Origin: an uncultured Propionibacteriaceae bacterium
GTDB lineage: Bacteria > Actinomycetota > Actinomycetes > Propionibacteriales > Propionibacteriaceae
Direction: 5' to 3'
Length of the DNA stretch: 64,000 nt
Assembly (NCBI GenBank): GCA_937926975.1
Contig: CALBCJ010000011.1
Span: 124,001 to 188,000 of the forward strand
A program made the position numbers and the translations under genes. Below the pieces are notes generated by a model. It saw only the letters and a list, made by a program, of their open reading frames with translations, was not told where the DNA came from and did no database searches. Positions 1 through 8,712 of this stretch are shown here, piece after piece. Each line of letters opens with the position of its first letter. Positions within the stretch are counted from its first letter, which is position 1.

Positions 1-148
1 AGACGAGAATCTCGTACTCGGCCAGGTCCAGGCCGTGAGGGCGCAGCTCGGCGTCCAGTACGCGCTCGATCCGGTCCCGGGCCAGCAGCCAGGACCGCCA
101 CACTGTCTGCTGCTCAGCAGACAGCCACCTGGGTTCCTCTGCCGCCAC
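1..148 (-). CDS. MarR-family transcriptional regulator, N-terminal part (gene runs off the window)
   Basis: The first 49 codons can be read on the minus strand from a GTG at 148; an in-frame TAG lies four codons upstream, so this is the earliest possible start. The peptide holds the segments WLSAEQQTVWRSWLLARD and LRPHGLDLAEYEILV, which is the typical first helix and dimer region of MarR regulators before the winged helix. The DNA-binding part lies outside the window. The gene is divergent from the acyl-CoA ligase at 270, so it may control that operon, as MarR proteins often do for neighbouring lipid or efflux genes; this is inference from position. Family call is good, the target is unknown. 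Confidence 0.75.
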   Translation of the reverse strand, partial: MAAEEPRWLSAEQQTVWRSWLLARDRIERVLDAELRPHGLDLAEYEILV

Positions 149-269
149 GCCGCGATGCTACCGCTTCATGGTGCACGTTTGGCCCTTCCAGCAGTGGGGA
201 TCTCGTCGTCCGGCCAACCCCGATCTGCCAGAATCTGCGAGACACAAACGGCTGAGGGGGCTTGGAACT

Positions 270-2108
270 GTGGGCGTGCAAGAGACCATCCTGTCGCAGT
301 GTGCGAGCTCGGTCGGGGCGCAGCTGCGGAACCGGGTCGAGCTGACTGGGAGCCGGGAGGCGTTCCGCTACCGGGACCGCAGTGACGCCTGGCAGTCGTA
401 CACCTGGGCGCAGGTCGGTGAGATCAGCGAGGCCGTCGCCGGCGGCCTGCTGTCGCTGGGCCTCGGCCACGAGGAGCGCAGCGCGATCGCCTCCAGCACC
501 CGGATCGAGTGGATCCTGGCCTGCTACGGGACGAACCTGGCCGGCGGGGCGGTGACCACCATCTACCCCAACACCACGCACGAGGACGTGGCCTTCATCC
601 TCAGCGACTCCCAGGCGAAGGTGGTCTTCGCCGAGAACGCCGACCAGGTCGCCAAGGTCACGGCCCATACTGAGCTGGACCAGCAGGTGGCCACGATCGT
701 GGTCTTCGACGGGGAAGGCGACGGCGAGCGGGTGCTGACCTGGGACGACTTCCTCCAGCGGGGGCGCCAGCACCTGCAGCAGCACCCCGACTGCGTACGG
801 GAGGCGACCGACGCCACCGGCCCCGACACCCTGGCGACCCTGATCTACACCTCCGGCACTACCGGGCGCCCGAAGGGGGCCGAGCTCACCCACCAGTCCT
901 GGACCTACCTGTCGGTGGCGGTCGACTCGGTGGGTCTGGTCAGCGCCGACGACATGCACTTCCTGTGGCTGCCGCTGTCGCACGTCTTCGGCAACTGCCT
1001 GATCGTGATCCAGATCTACGTCGGCTTCACCACCGCGGTCGACGGCCGGCTGGACCGGATCGTGGACAACCTGGGGGAGGTCCGCCCGACCCTGATGTGC
1101 GGGGCGCCTCGGATCTTCGAGAAGGTCCGGGTGGCGGTGCTGACCGGCGCTACCTCGCGGGGGATCAGGGGCCGGATCGCGGCCTGGTCCTTCCACCAGG
1201 GCAAGCTGTCGATCCCGTACCGGCTCGAAGGTCGCCCGATGCCGACGATGCTGGCGCTCAAGTACGCGATCGCCGACCGGCTGGTCTTCTCGAAGCTCAA
1301 GCAGCGTCTCGGCGGGCGGATGAGGTTCATGGTCTCCGGGGCCGCGAAGATGTCGCGCCAGGTGCAGGAGTGGTTCTACGCCGCCGGGCTGCTGATCATC
1401 GAGGGCTACGGGATGACCGAGACCAGTGCGGTCACCTTCGTCGACCACTGGGCCAGGCCCCACCTGGGGACGGTGGGCCCGGTGACCCCGGGAGTCGAGT
1501 ACCGGATCGCCGAGGACGGCGAGTTGCTGGTCCGCGGCCCGGTGGTGATGCGCGGGTACCACAACGCGCCCGACCTGACCGCCGAGGTGCTCGACCCCGA
1601 CGGCTGGTTCCACACCGGTGACGTGGGTGAGGTCGACGCCGACGGCTGCCTGCGGATCACCGACCGCAAGAAGGACCTGCTCAAGACCTCCGGCGGCAAG
1701 TACGTGGCGCCGCAGAAGGTGGAGGGGGCGATCGTCGCCAACATCCCGTACGTCTCGCAGGCGGTCGCCGTCGGCGACGGGCAGAAGTACATCGCCGCGC
1801 TGCTGGTGCTCGACCCGGACCTGCTGCGGCGCTGGGGCGACCGGCACGGCTTCCCGGGCGCCTCGTACGCCGAGCTTTCGCAGATGCCGCGGGTCCGGGC
1901 CTCGATCGAGCGGTTCCTGAAGCGCGCCAACAGCAAGCTGGAGCGGTGGGAGACGGTGAAGACCTTCGCGATCCTCGACCACGACCTGACCGTGGCTGAC
2001 GGGGCAGTGACCCCCAACATGAAGGTGCGGCGCAGGCAGGTGGTCGAGGCCCACCGCGAGATCGTCGACTCGCTGTTCGTCGCCGACCCCGGAGCAGCCG
2101 ATGAGTAG
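270..2108 (+). CDS. Long-chain acyl-CoA ligase (AMP-forming, FadD15-like)
   Basis: This enzyme activates fatty acids with ATP and CoA through an acyl-adenylate. The 612-residue product has the AMP-binding P-loop LIYTSGTTGRPKGAELTH near residue 190, the adenylate motif GYGMTETSA near 375, and the C-terminal hinge DRKKDLLKTSGGKYVAPQ near 467. I chose GTG 270 because a GAGGGGG Shine-Dalgarno lies about 9 nt upstream and the family N-terminus begins there; a longer reading from 168 has no ribosome site and no family match. The stop overlaps the start of the thioesterase gene by 8 nt, so the two are translationally coupled. The size and sequence fit the FadD15-like group of actinobacteria. The chain length used cannot be read from the sequence. 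Confidence 0.9.
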   Translation: MGVQETILSQCASSVGAQLRNRVELTGSREAFRYRDRSDAWQSYTWAQVGEISEAVAGGLLSLGLGHEERSAIASSTRIEWILACYGTNLAGGAVTTIYPNTTHEDVAFILSDSQAKVVFAENADQVAKVTAHTELDQQVATIVVFDGEGDGERVLTWDDFLQRGRQHLQQHPDCVREATDATGPDTLATLIYTSGTTGRPKGAELTHQSWTYLSVAVDSVGLVSADDMHFLWLPLSHVFGNCLIVIQIYVGFTTAVDGRLDRIVDNLGEVRPTLMCGAPRIFEKVRVAVLTGATSRGIRGRIAAWSFHQGKLSIPYRLEGRPMPTMLALKYAIADRLVFSKLKQRLGGRMRFMVSGAAKMSRQVQEWFYAAGLLIIEGYGMTETSAVTFVDHWARPHLGTVGPVTPGVEYRIAEDGELLVRGPVVMRGYHNAPDLTAEVLDPDGWFHTGDVGEVDADGCLRITDRKKDLLKTSGGKYVAPQKVEGAIVANIPYVSQAVAVGDGQKYIAALLVLDPDLLRRWGDRHGFPGASYAELSQMPRVRASIERFLKRANSKLERWETVKTFAILDHDLTVADGAVTPNMKVRRRQVVEAHREIVDSLFVADPGAADE

Positions 2109-2949
2109 CCGTTGCGTGGTGCCCCTGCGCTGGGGGGACATGGATGCCCAGGGGCACGTGAACAACGCCCGCTTCATCGACTACCTCCAGGAGGCCCGCG
2201 CCGACTTCCTGCTCGGCGGGCCGGTTCAGCACCTGCTCGGCGGGGGGATGATGGTCGTCTCGCACCAGATCGAGTACCTGGCCCTGCTCGAGTACGACGA
2301 CGAGCCGGTGCTGGTCGACGTGGCGGTCCTGGGCTGCGGCGGGGCCCAGGTCGACCTGGGCTACGAGCTGCACCACCAGGGGCGGCTGTGTGCCCGGGCC
2401 CGGACCCGGCTCTGCCCGTACGACCTCAGCGAGCAGCGGGTCCGGCGGCTCAGCCCGGCCGAGCGGGCCTGGTTCTGCGACCAGCTGGAGCCGGCCGAGC
2501 CGCTGCGGGGGCTGGCCCGCCTGCCAGTCACCGAGCGGGCCTTCGTGGCCCCGATCCGGGTCCGCTGGTCTGATATCGACTCGTACGGGCACGTCAACAA
2601 CGTCTGCTTCTTCGAGTACATCCAGCAGGCTCGGGTGACGTTCGCGGCCCGCGACGACCAGGTGCGCCGGGCCGCGGCGAGCTGGGACGAGTGCGTGTGG
2701 CTGGTGCTGCGCCAAGACGTCGAGTACCGCAAGCCGCTGGCGTTCCGGCCGGAGCCCTACCACGTACGGGTAGGGCTGGCGAGTGCCGGGCGGACCTCGC
2801 TGACCTTCTGCTCCGACCTGGTCGACCCGCTCAGCGGTGCGCTGCACGCCACCGCCGCCACGGTCGTGGTCTGCGGTGACCTCCATGGCCGCCCGGTGCC
2901 GCTGCCGGAGCAGTGGAAGCAGGCGCTGCAGCCGTACGCGCTGGGCTGA
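2101..2949 (+). CDS. Acyl-CoA thioesterase with two fused hot-dog (4HBT) domains
   Basis: The 282-residue protein carries two copies of the 4-hydroxybenzoyl-CoA thioesterase signature: WGDMDAQGHVNNARFIDYLQ near residue 11 and WSDIDSYGHVNNVCFFEYIQ near 156. It is therefore a covalent tandem of the YbgC/FadM-type fold and should hydrolyse acyl-CoA thioesters to free acid and CoA in the cytosol. The Asp of the first copy (DMDAQGHVN) and of the second (DIDSYGHVN) are both present, so both sites could be active. The start overlaps the ligase gene by 8 nt, and the pair makes and breaks the same bond type, which suggests tuning of acyl-CoA pools or processing of a particular acid. Substrate unknown. 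Confidence 0.85.
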   Translation: MSSRCVVPLRWGDMDAQGHVNNARFIDYLQEARADFLLGGPVQHLLGGGMMVVSHQIEYLALLEYDDEPVLVDVAVLGCGGAQVDLGYELHHQGRLCARARTRLCPYDLSEQRVRRLSPAERAWFCDQLEPAEPLRGLARLPVTERAFVAPIRVRWSDIDSYGHVNNVCFFEYIQQARVTFAARDDQVRRAAASWDECVWLVLRQDVEYRKPLAFRPEPYHVRVGLASAGRTSLTFCSDLVDPLSGALHATAATVVVCGDLHGRPVPLPEQWKQALQPYALG

Positions 2950-3000
2950 GCCCGCGGAGCGGGTACGTACGGGGCGACCGGTGACGGCCCGCAAGCCTGG

Positions 3001-3759
3001 TCAGCGGGGGACCAGCAGCGAGACCGCGGCCAGGGTGGAGGCGACCAGGGTGAACCGCTCAAAGCTGGTCTGGCTGAGCCGGCGGACCAGCAGCCGGCCG
3101 AGCCAGGTTCCGAGCAGCACCACCGGCAGCAGCACCAGGGTCAGCCACAGGGTCGAGACGTGGTACAGCCCGAGAAAGGCCGAGAACGGGACCTTGGACA
3201 GGTTGACCAGCATGAAGTACCAGGCGCTGGTGCCGATGAAACGGGCCTTGTCGACCCGGGCTGCCAGCAGGTACATCGCCATCACCGGGCCGGCGGAGTT
3301 GGCGGCCATGGTGGCGAAGCCGGCGCCGACCCCGGTCAGCACCGCGTAGCCCGGGTGCAGCTGGTGCTCCCCGGTGCTGGCGGAGCGCCGCCGCCGCTGC
3401 CACAGCTGCAGGCTGACCATCACCAGCAGGATCAGCCCCAGTGCTGCCCGCATGGACGCCTCCGGCACGACCCGCAGGAAGAGCGCTCCCAGCACGATCC
3501 CCGGCAGCACCGCCGGCAGCAGCCGGCGCAGCATCCGCCAGTCGGTGTCGGCGTAGTAGGTCCGCACCGCCACCAGGTCACCGATGATCAGCAGCAGCAG
3601 GATCGCGGCAGTGGACTCCTTGGCCGGCATCAGGTTCGCGAACAGAGCAACGGCAACCGCGCCGAGCCCACCGACCGAGGTCTTGGAGATGCCGACGATC
3701 AGGGCGGCCACCGTGGCCAGCGCCATCGCCCCCACCGTGGGGTCGAAGGGGAGGATCAC
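3001..3759 (-). CDS. TauE/SafE family membrane transporter (DUF81)
   Basis: The 252-residue protein is almost wholly hydrophobic, with about seven to eight membrane segments and the paired repeat layout of the TauE/SafE family. Typical signatures are GISKTSVGGLGAV near residue 23 in the first half and GAGFATMAANSAGPVMAMYL near 144 in the second. Members export sulfite, sulfoacetate or other small organosulfur anions; the substrate here is unknown. The start is a GTG at 3759 with a TACGAT box ending 6 nt upstream, the leaderless pattern seen repeatedly in this window. It is convergent with the thioesterase gene and stands alone in transcription. Confidence 0.85.
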   Translation of the reverse strand: MILPFDPTVGAMALATVAALIVGISKTSVGGLGAVAVALFANLMPAKESTAAILLLLIIGDLVAVRTYYADTDWRMLRRLLPAVLPGIVLGALFLRVVPEASMRAALGLILLVMVSLQLWQRRRRSASTGEHQLHPGYAVLTGVGAGFATMAANSAGPVMAMYLLAARVDKARFIGTSAWYFMLVNLSKVPFSAFLGLYHVSTLWLTLVLLPVVLLGTWLGRLLVRRLSQTSFERFTLVASTLAAVSLLVPR

Positions 3760-3801
3760 CCGGGCATCGTACGGCCGGTAGCCCCTCCGCCTCGGGCGCG
3801 G

Positions 3802-5505
3802 TCAGGTGGTGAGCCAGACCGCGGTGTCAGGGGGGACGGTGGGGCCGACATCGGCGGAGGCGAGCAGGACCGTGCCCTCGGGCAGCGGCACGGGCTGGGG
3901 GCCGAAGTTCACCAGGCAGCGCACGCTGCCCCCACGCCGGAACGACAGCACCTCGGGGTCGGTGTGGTCCCAGGTCAGGTCCGTACCGCGCAGCGCCGGG
4001 TTGGCGTGCCGCTCGGCCAGGGCCTTCCGGTACAGCTCCAGGTGGCTGCCGGGGACGCCGGTCTGGGCGGCGACCGACAGCTCGGCCCACGAGTCGGGCT
4101 GCGGCAGCCAGGGGACGCTGCCGCCGGGCCCGAAGCCGTACGGGGGCTCGTCGCCGGACCACGGCAGCGGGACCCGGCAGCCGTCGCGGCCCTTCTCGGT
4201 GTGCCCGGAGCGCTCCCAGATCGGGTCCTGCAGGACCTCGGCAGGCAGGTCCTCGACCTCCGGCAGTCCGAGCTCTTCGCCCTGGTAGATGTACGCCACT
4301 CCGGGCAGCGCCAGCATCAGCAGCGCCGCCGCCCGGGCCCGGCGCCGGCCCAGCTCGACATCGGTCGCCAGCCTGCGGAAGTCCTCAGAGAACCGGGCCT
4401 CGCCGACCCGGCCGTCGGCGTCGAAGCGCCACCCGGTCTCGGGCTTGCCGTACCGAGAGACCGGCCTGGTCACGTCGTGGTTGCCGATCACCCAGGTGGC
4501 GGGCGCGCCGACCTCGGCGTGCGCGGCCAGGGTGCGGGTGATCATGTGCCGCTGGGATGCGGCGCTCCACTCGCACCACAGGTGGTCGAAGTTGAAGGTG
4601 GTGTGCAGCCGGCCCTCGGCCACGTACGTGGCCTGCCGCTGGACCGGCTCCAGGTGGGCCTCGGCGACGAAGACCCGCGGGCCCAGGAAGCTGTCCGCGT
4701 AGGAGTCGGCGATCTGGCGCCAGCGCCGGTGGATCTGCTCCACGCCCGGCTGGTCCCAGAACGGGGCCCCGGCATCCTTGCGCCAGCTGCCGAAGCCGGT
4801 GGCCGGGTCGAGCTCGGTGTCGGGCAGTGACTGGTCGAGGGCCATCGAGTCGGCCACGTCGATCCGGAAGCCGTCAACGCCGCGGTCGAACCAGAACCGC
4901 AGCACCTGGTCGAAGAGCTGGGCGACCCGCGGGCTCGCCCAGTTCCAGTCCGGCTGCTCGGGGGCGAACATGTGGCAGTACCACTGGCCCGGGCGGCCGT
5001 CCGGCTCGGTCACCCGCTGCCACATCGACCCCCCGAAGAGCGAGCCCCAGTTGGTCGGGGGCTGGCTGCCGTCGGGCCCGAGGCCGTCCCGGAAGACGAA
5101 GAGCTCGCGCTCCGGCGACCCGGGGCCGGCGGCGAGGGCCTGCTGGAAGAGCGGGTGCTGGTCGCTGCAGTGGTTGGGGACCAGGTCGACCATGACCCGC
5201 AGCCCGAGCCCGTGGGCCTCGTTGACCAGCTCGGCGGCGTCGTCCAGGGTTCCGAGGCTGGGGTCGATGTCACAGTAGTCGGCCACGTCGTAGCCGCCGT
5301 CGACCATGGGCGAGGGGTACCAGGGGCTGATCCAGACCGCGTCCACCCCGAGCCGGGCCAGGTAGCCGAGGGCGTCGCTGATCCCGCGCAGGTCGCCCGT
5401 CCCGTCACCGTTGGCGTCGTGGAAGGAGCGCGGGTAGACCTGGTAGACGACCGCCCGGCGCCACCAGTCGTGGTCGGCCAGGTTGGCGCTGGGAACCGTG
5501 GGCAT
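3802..5505 (-). CDS. GH13 alpha-glucosidase (oligo-1,6-glucosidase/maltase type)
   Basis: The 567-residue protein begins DWWRRAVVYQVYPRSFHDAN, the usual start of intracellular GH13 glucosidases, and has no signal peptide, so it should act in the cytosol on imported maltose, isomaltose or related oligosaccharides. Conserved region II reads GFRIDVADSM (nucleophile Asp near 214), region III gives the acid/base Glu in FVAEAHLEP, and region IV reads VIGNHDVTR. I chose ATG 5505 because of an AGAGAGGA ribosome site just upstream and because the family N-terminus follows at once. The gene follows the MFS gene on the same strand after a hairpin at 5557-5582, so it probably has its own promoter. Linkage specificity is uncertain. 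Confidence 0.9.
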   Translation of the reverse strand: MPTVPSANLADHDWWRRAVVYQVYPRSFHDANGDGTGDLRGISDALGYLARLGVDAVWISPWYPSPMVDGGYDVADYCDIDPSLGTLDDAAELVNEAHGLGLRVMVDLVPNHCSDQHPLFQQALAAGPGSPERELFVFRDGLGPDGSQPPTNWGSLFGGSMWQRVTEPDGRPGQWYCHMFAPEQPDWNWASPRVAQLFDQVLRFWFDRGVDGFRIDVADSMALDQSLPDTELDPATGFGSWRKDAGAPFWDQPGVEQIHRRWRQIADSYADSFLGPRVFVAEAHLEPVQRQATYVAEGRLHTTFNFDHLWCEWSAASQRHMITRTLAAHAEVGAPATWVIGNHDVTRPVSRYGKPETGWRFDADGRVGEARFSEDFRRLATDVELGRRRARAAALLMLALPGVAYIYQGEELGLPEVEDLPAEVLQDPIWERSGHTEKGRDGCRVPLPWSGDEPPYGFGPGGSVPWLPQPDSWAELSVAAQTGVPGSHLELYRKALAERHANPALRGTDLTWDHTDPEVLSFRRGGSVRCLVNFGPQPVPLPEGTVLLASADVGPTVPPDTAVWLTT

Positions 5506-5556
5506 GCTGGTCCTCTCTTCTCTCGGCCACATGCTAGGGGTCGGGCTCCGACCAGA

Positions 5557-5582
5557 CCGGGCACCTCGCCCCCGGTGCCCGG
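5557..5582 (-). terminator. Hairpin terminator after the MFS gene
   Basis: A 9-bp perfect stem (CCGGGCACC/GGTGCCCGG) with an 8-nt loop lies in the 221-nt gap between the MFS gene and the GH13 gene, both on the minus strand. No T-tract follows, which is common in high-GC actinobacteria. The rest of the gap shows no gene. Confidence 0.5.
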
Positions 5583-5726
5583 CCAGGCTGGGCTGGGGTC
5601 GCGGCACCGGGTCGGCACCGGCGGGCAAGTCCCCGTGGGCTTCCGGGACCCGGGTCTCGCGCCCCAGGCGCCGGGCAGCCGTTGGCCGGCTCGCTCTGGT
5701 GTCTTTCGGACGAGCGCCGCGACGGG

Positions 5727-6956
5727 TTAGCGCGAGACCCTGCCGGCCGCCTCCCGCCGCCCGGGACCAGGCACCAGCCGGGGTACCCAGTAGCCGGCCC
5801 AGACCGCCCCGGCCAGAGCCAGGGTCCCGGTGACCTGCCCGGCGGCGGCGACGCCGAGCGCAGCCACGGCCGTGACGATCCCGGGCCCGAGCAGCCGCCC
5901 GCTGCCGACGACGCTGTTCCAGAGCCCGATCCAGTGGGCCCGGTGGTGGGCCGGAGTGAGGTCGGCGCTCAGGGTCTTGTTGATCCCCGAGCCGAGGCCG
6001 TTGCCGACAGCGAAGACCAGCGCCATGGTGATGAAGCCCGACCGGCTCGCCGCCAGCGGCGACATCAGCAGCGCCGCCGCGCACAGCAGCAGGCAGGGGA
6101 CCAGGACCGCCGCCCGGCCGTACCGGTCCATCACCGGTCCGGCGACCAGCATCAGGCTGATCTCGGCGCCGGCCCCGACCGCGAACACCAGCGACACCAG
6201 GGCCGCCGGGTGCCCGTACGTGTGTCCGAGCAGCGGCAGCAGCAGATCGCGGTTGGTCCGGCAGACAACCAGGATGATGACCGCCACCGCCACCAGCAGC
6301 ATCGGACGCAGCACGCCGGCCCGGCTGGGCACCGGCCCGGTGCCGGCGCCGGAGCTGGCGGTGCCCGGCGGGACACAGGTCAGCACCGTGACCAGGCTGA
6401 CCGCGGCGGCGAGCAGGTGCACCACGAAGGCGGCCCGCAGGTCCCAGACCAGGATGGTGGCGGCCCCGACCGCCGGGCCGACCACTCGGCCAGCCCGGAT
6501 CGTCCCTCCGTACAGGGTCATCGCGCGGGCTCGGAAACGGGCGGGGACGGTGTCGGCGAGGTACGTCTGCCGACCCAGGTCCCAGGTCAGGTCGGCCACC
6601 GCCAGGGCCACGACGGCGAGCACGTACGGAACCTGCCGGGACAGGCTGGCGGCCGGGGCGGAGGCGATGGTGAGGCAGCAGGCGGCCGAGCAGATCGCGA
6701 CCCCGGCACCCAGCGCCAGCCCGGCGCGCTCACCGACCCGGGCCACCAGGCGGCCCACCAGGACCGGTCCGGCGACCATCAGGACCCCGGCGACGGTCGT
6801 GAGCAGGGCGACCTGGGCGGGGCTCAGCCCGAGCCGCAGCCCGAGCAGCGGGATGACCGGGCCGACGGCCGCCGAGCCGGCTGCGTACAGGGTGTTCGGG
6901 AGGAAGATCGGCAGGACCAGCCGTCGCAGCACGGCGCGGAGCTGAGGGTCAGCCAC
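5727..6956 (-). CDS. Major facilitator superfamily transporter (drug-efflux-like)
   Basis: The 409-residue protein has about twelve hydrophobic segments and two homologous halves, as in the DHA-type MFS exporters. It starts at GTG 6956, preceded by a clear GGAGG five nt upstream; a longer frame to 7010 would run through the promoter palindrome. Local motifs include LVGRLVARVGERAGLALGAG near residue 65, the MFS loop 2-3 region. A perfect 20-bp palindrome lies directly upstream of the ribosome site (see 6969-6988), so the gene is probably repressed by a regulator encoded elsewhere, as is common for efflux pumps. Substrate unknown. Confidence 0.8.
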   Translation of the reverse strand: MADPQLRAVLRRLVLPIFLPNTLYAAGSAAVGPVIPLLGLRLGLSPAQVALLTTVAGVLMVAGPVLVGRLVARVGERAGLALGAGVAICSAACCLTIASAPAASLSRQVPYVLAVVALAVADLTWDLGRQTYLADTVPARFRARAMTLYGGTIRAGRVVGPAVGAATILVWDLRAAFVVHLLAAAVSLVTVLTCVPPGTASSGAGTGPVPSRAGVLRPMLLVAVAVIILVVCRTNRDLLLPLLGHTYGHPAALVSLVFAVGAGAEISLMLVAGPVMDRYGRAAVLVPCLLLCAAALLMSPLAASRSGFITMALVFAVGNGLGSGINKTLSADLTPAHHRAHWIGLWNSVVGSGRLLGPGIVTAVAALGVAAAGQVTGTLALAGAVWAGYWVPRLVPGPGRREAAGRVSR

Positions 6957-6968
6957 ACGAACCTCCCG

Positions 6969-7010
6969 GTACCTTGACGTCAAGGTACGCCGGGGGCTGT
7001 GGCCTGACAA
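6969..7010 (-). promoter_or_regulatory. Promoter with 20-bp perfect palindromic operator for the MFS gene
   Basis: Positions 6969-6988 read GTACCTTGACGTCAAGGTAC, a perfect palindrome. On the minus strand a -35 TTGTCA (7005-7010) and a -10 TACCTT (6982-6987) are 17 nt apart, so the palindrome covers the -10 box and the expected start of transcription. This is the layout of a repressor operator (TetR, MarR or similar). The regulator is not identifiable from position. Confidence 0.7.
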
Positions 7011-7067
7011 CCCCGGGACGCACGACGGGCCCGGCGGCTGCCGGGCCTGTCCGAGGCGGGAGCGGGG

Positions 7068-8519
7068 TCAGTGGGTGCCGGTGGCCTCCACCTCACTGCG
7101 GTCGCCCGACCAGAGGGTGTGGTACGTGCCCTCGGCATCGACCCGGCGGTAGGTGTGGGCACCGAAGAAGTCGCGCAGCCCCTGGGTGAGCGCGGCGTTG
7201 AGGCGCGGCGCCCGGACCTGGTCGTAGTAGGCCAGCGCCGAGGAGAAGCCCGGTACCGGCACCCCGCCCTCGGTGGCCTTGGTGACCACCCGGCGCCAGG
7301 CGGCCTGGCAGGCGGCCAGCTCGGCCCTGATCGAGGGGGCCTCAAGGAGGGTCTCCAGGTTGCCGGCGGCGTACTCGTCGGAGATCCGGTTCAGCAGCTT
7401 GGCCCGGATGATGCAGCCACCGCGCCAGATCCGGGCGCAGGCGGCCACGTCGATGTCCCAGCCGTAGTCCTGGGAGGCGACCTTGATCAGGTGCAGGCCC
7501 TGGGCGTACGCGACGACCTTGGCGCACCACAGCGCCTGCCGGATGTCCTCAACGAAGGCCGGCACGTCGTCGACCGTGATCGCGCTGGGGCCCTCCAGCG
7601 CGGCCTGCCCGGCCCGGCGCAGCTCGGGGGAGCTGGAGACCGCGCGAGCGAAGACCGCGGCCGCGATCGAGTCCACCGGGACTCCCAGGTTGAGCGACTC
7701 CTGGACCGTCCAGGTGCCGGTGCCCTTCATCCCGGCCTGGTCCACGATCACGTCTACCAGCGGCTTGCCGGTCCTCGGGTCCTGCTGCCGCAGCACCTCG
7801 GCGGTGATCTCGATCAGGTACGAGTCGAGGTCACCGGTGTTCCACTGGGCGAAGACCTCGGCGGCCTCGGCGGTGGAGACTCCGGCGCTGGTGAGCAGCT
7901 GGTAGGCCTCGCCAATGAGCTGCATGTCGGCGTACTCGATGCCGTTGTGCACCATCTTCACGAAGTGGCCGGCGCCGTCGGTGCCGATGTAGGTGCAGCA
8001 GGGCTCGTCGGCGGGGCCGACCTTGGCTGAGATGTCCTCGAGCATCGTGCCGACGTAGGTGTACGAGTGCTCCGAGCCGCCTGGCATGATCGCCGGTCCC
8101 TCCAGGGCGCCGGTCTCGCCGCCGGAGATCCCGGCACCGACGAAGTGCAGGTCGTGCTCGCGCAGCTTCTGCTCGCGGCGGCGGGTGTCCTGGAAGAAGG
8201 AGTTGCCGCCGTCGACGACGATGTCGCCCGGCTCCAGCAGCGGGATCAGGGCGTCGATCACGGCGTCGGTGCCGGCTCCGGCCTTGACCATGATCACCAT
8301 TCGGCGCGGGCGCTCCAGGCTGTCGACGAAGTCCGCCAGCGACTGCGAGGCGATGAACCCGGCCTCCGGGTGCTGGGCCAGGACCTCCTGGGTCCTGGCG
8401 AAGGTCCGGTTGTAGACCGCGGTCCGGTAGCCGTGGTTGGCGAAGTTGCGGGCCAGGTTGGAGCCCATCACTGCCATTCCGATGACGCCGATCTGGGCTG
8501 TCCCAGTCTTGTCGCTCAT
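7068..8519 (-). CDS. gnd: 6-phosphogluconate dehydrogenase, decarboxylating
   Basis: The enzyme converts 6-phosphogluconate and NADP+ to ribulose 5-phosphate, CO2 and NADPH in the oxidative pentose phosphate pathway. The 483-residue product has the Rossmann start IGVIGMAVMGSNLARNFANH, the NR pair of NADP-dependent forms (AVYNRTF), the catalytic GAGISGGETGALEGPAIMPG region near residue 128, and the Lys/His motif FVKMVHNGIEYADMQLIGE near 185. Length matches the long (homodimeric) class. ATG 8519 has a GAAGGA site just upstream. It is divergent from the LacI regulator at 8713 and lies near the uronate genes, where it could receive gluconate-derived carbon (see findings). Confidence 0.97.
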   Translation of the reverse strand: MSDKTGTAQIGVIGMAVMGSNLARNFANHGYRTAVYNRTFARTQEVLAQHPEAGFIASQSLADFVDSLERPRRMVIMVKAGAGTDAVIDALIPLLEPGDIVVDGGNSFFQDTRRREQKLREHDLHFVGAGISGGETGALEGPAIMPGGSEHSYTYVGTMLEDISAKVGPADEPCCTYIGTDGAGHFVKMVHNGIEYADMQLIGEAYQLLTSAGVSTAEAAEVFAQWNTGDLDSYLIEITAEVLRQQDPRTGKPLVDVIVDQAGMKGTGTWTVQESLNLGVPVDSIAAAVFARAVSSSPELRRAGQAALEGPSAITVDDVPAFVEDIRQALWCAKVVAYAQGLHLIKVASQDYGWDIDVAACARIWRGGCIIRAKLLNRISDEYAAGNLETLLEAPSIRAELAACQAAWRRVVTKATEGGVPVPGFSSALAYYDQVRAPRLNAALTQGLRDFFGAHTYRRVDAEGTYHTLWSGDRSEVEATGTH

Positions 8520-8675
8520 GGTCGTCCTTCGTGCTCGGGCCAGCCGTGCCGGTACGGCAACGGGGCAAGGTCCAGCTTATCCAACCAGAACGGCTGGTCT
8601 GGAGCCTGGTTGCCAGGAGTTGGCGGTCCTGGCCCTGGTCAGGTCGCCATAAGATGACGAGTTTCACAAGGACTC

Positions 8676-8706
8676 TTGCATACTGTTGCAGTACGTGGAG
8701 TACACT
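8676..8706 (+). promoter_or_regulatory. Leaderless promoter of the LacI gene with inner inverted repeat
   Basis: TTGCAT at 8676-8681 and TACACT at 8701-8706 form a plausible -35/-10 pair with a 19-nt spacer. The GTG start at 8713 lies 6 nt after the -10, so the mRNA would begin at or next to the start codon. Inside the spacer, TACTG-TTG-CAGTA (8681-8693) is a short inverted repeat that could be an operator. Confidence 0.5.
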
Positions 8707-8712
8707 AGAGGG

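Noticed and set aside
114..2177. Long open antisense frame opposite the acyl-CoA ligase
   Set aside because: It reads as Arg/Gly/Pro/His-rich sequence typical of the shadow of a high-GC gene; the sense strand has clear ligase motifs.
3160..4830. Long plus-strand open frame opposite TauE/SafE and GH13 genes
   Set aside because: Gln/Arg/Pro-rich shadow without any family motif; GH13 catalytic motifs lie on the other strand.
5682..6977. Plus-strand open frame over the MFS gene
   Set aside because: Low-complexity His/Arg/Gln composition; the minus strand encodes a normal twelve-segment transporter.
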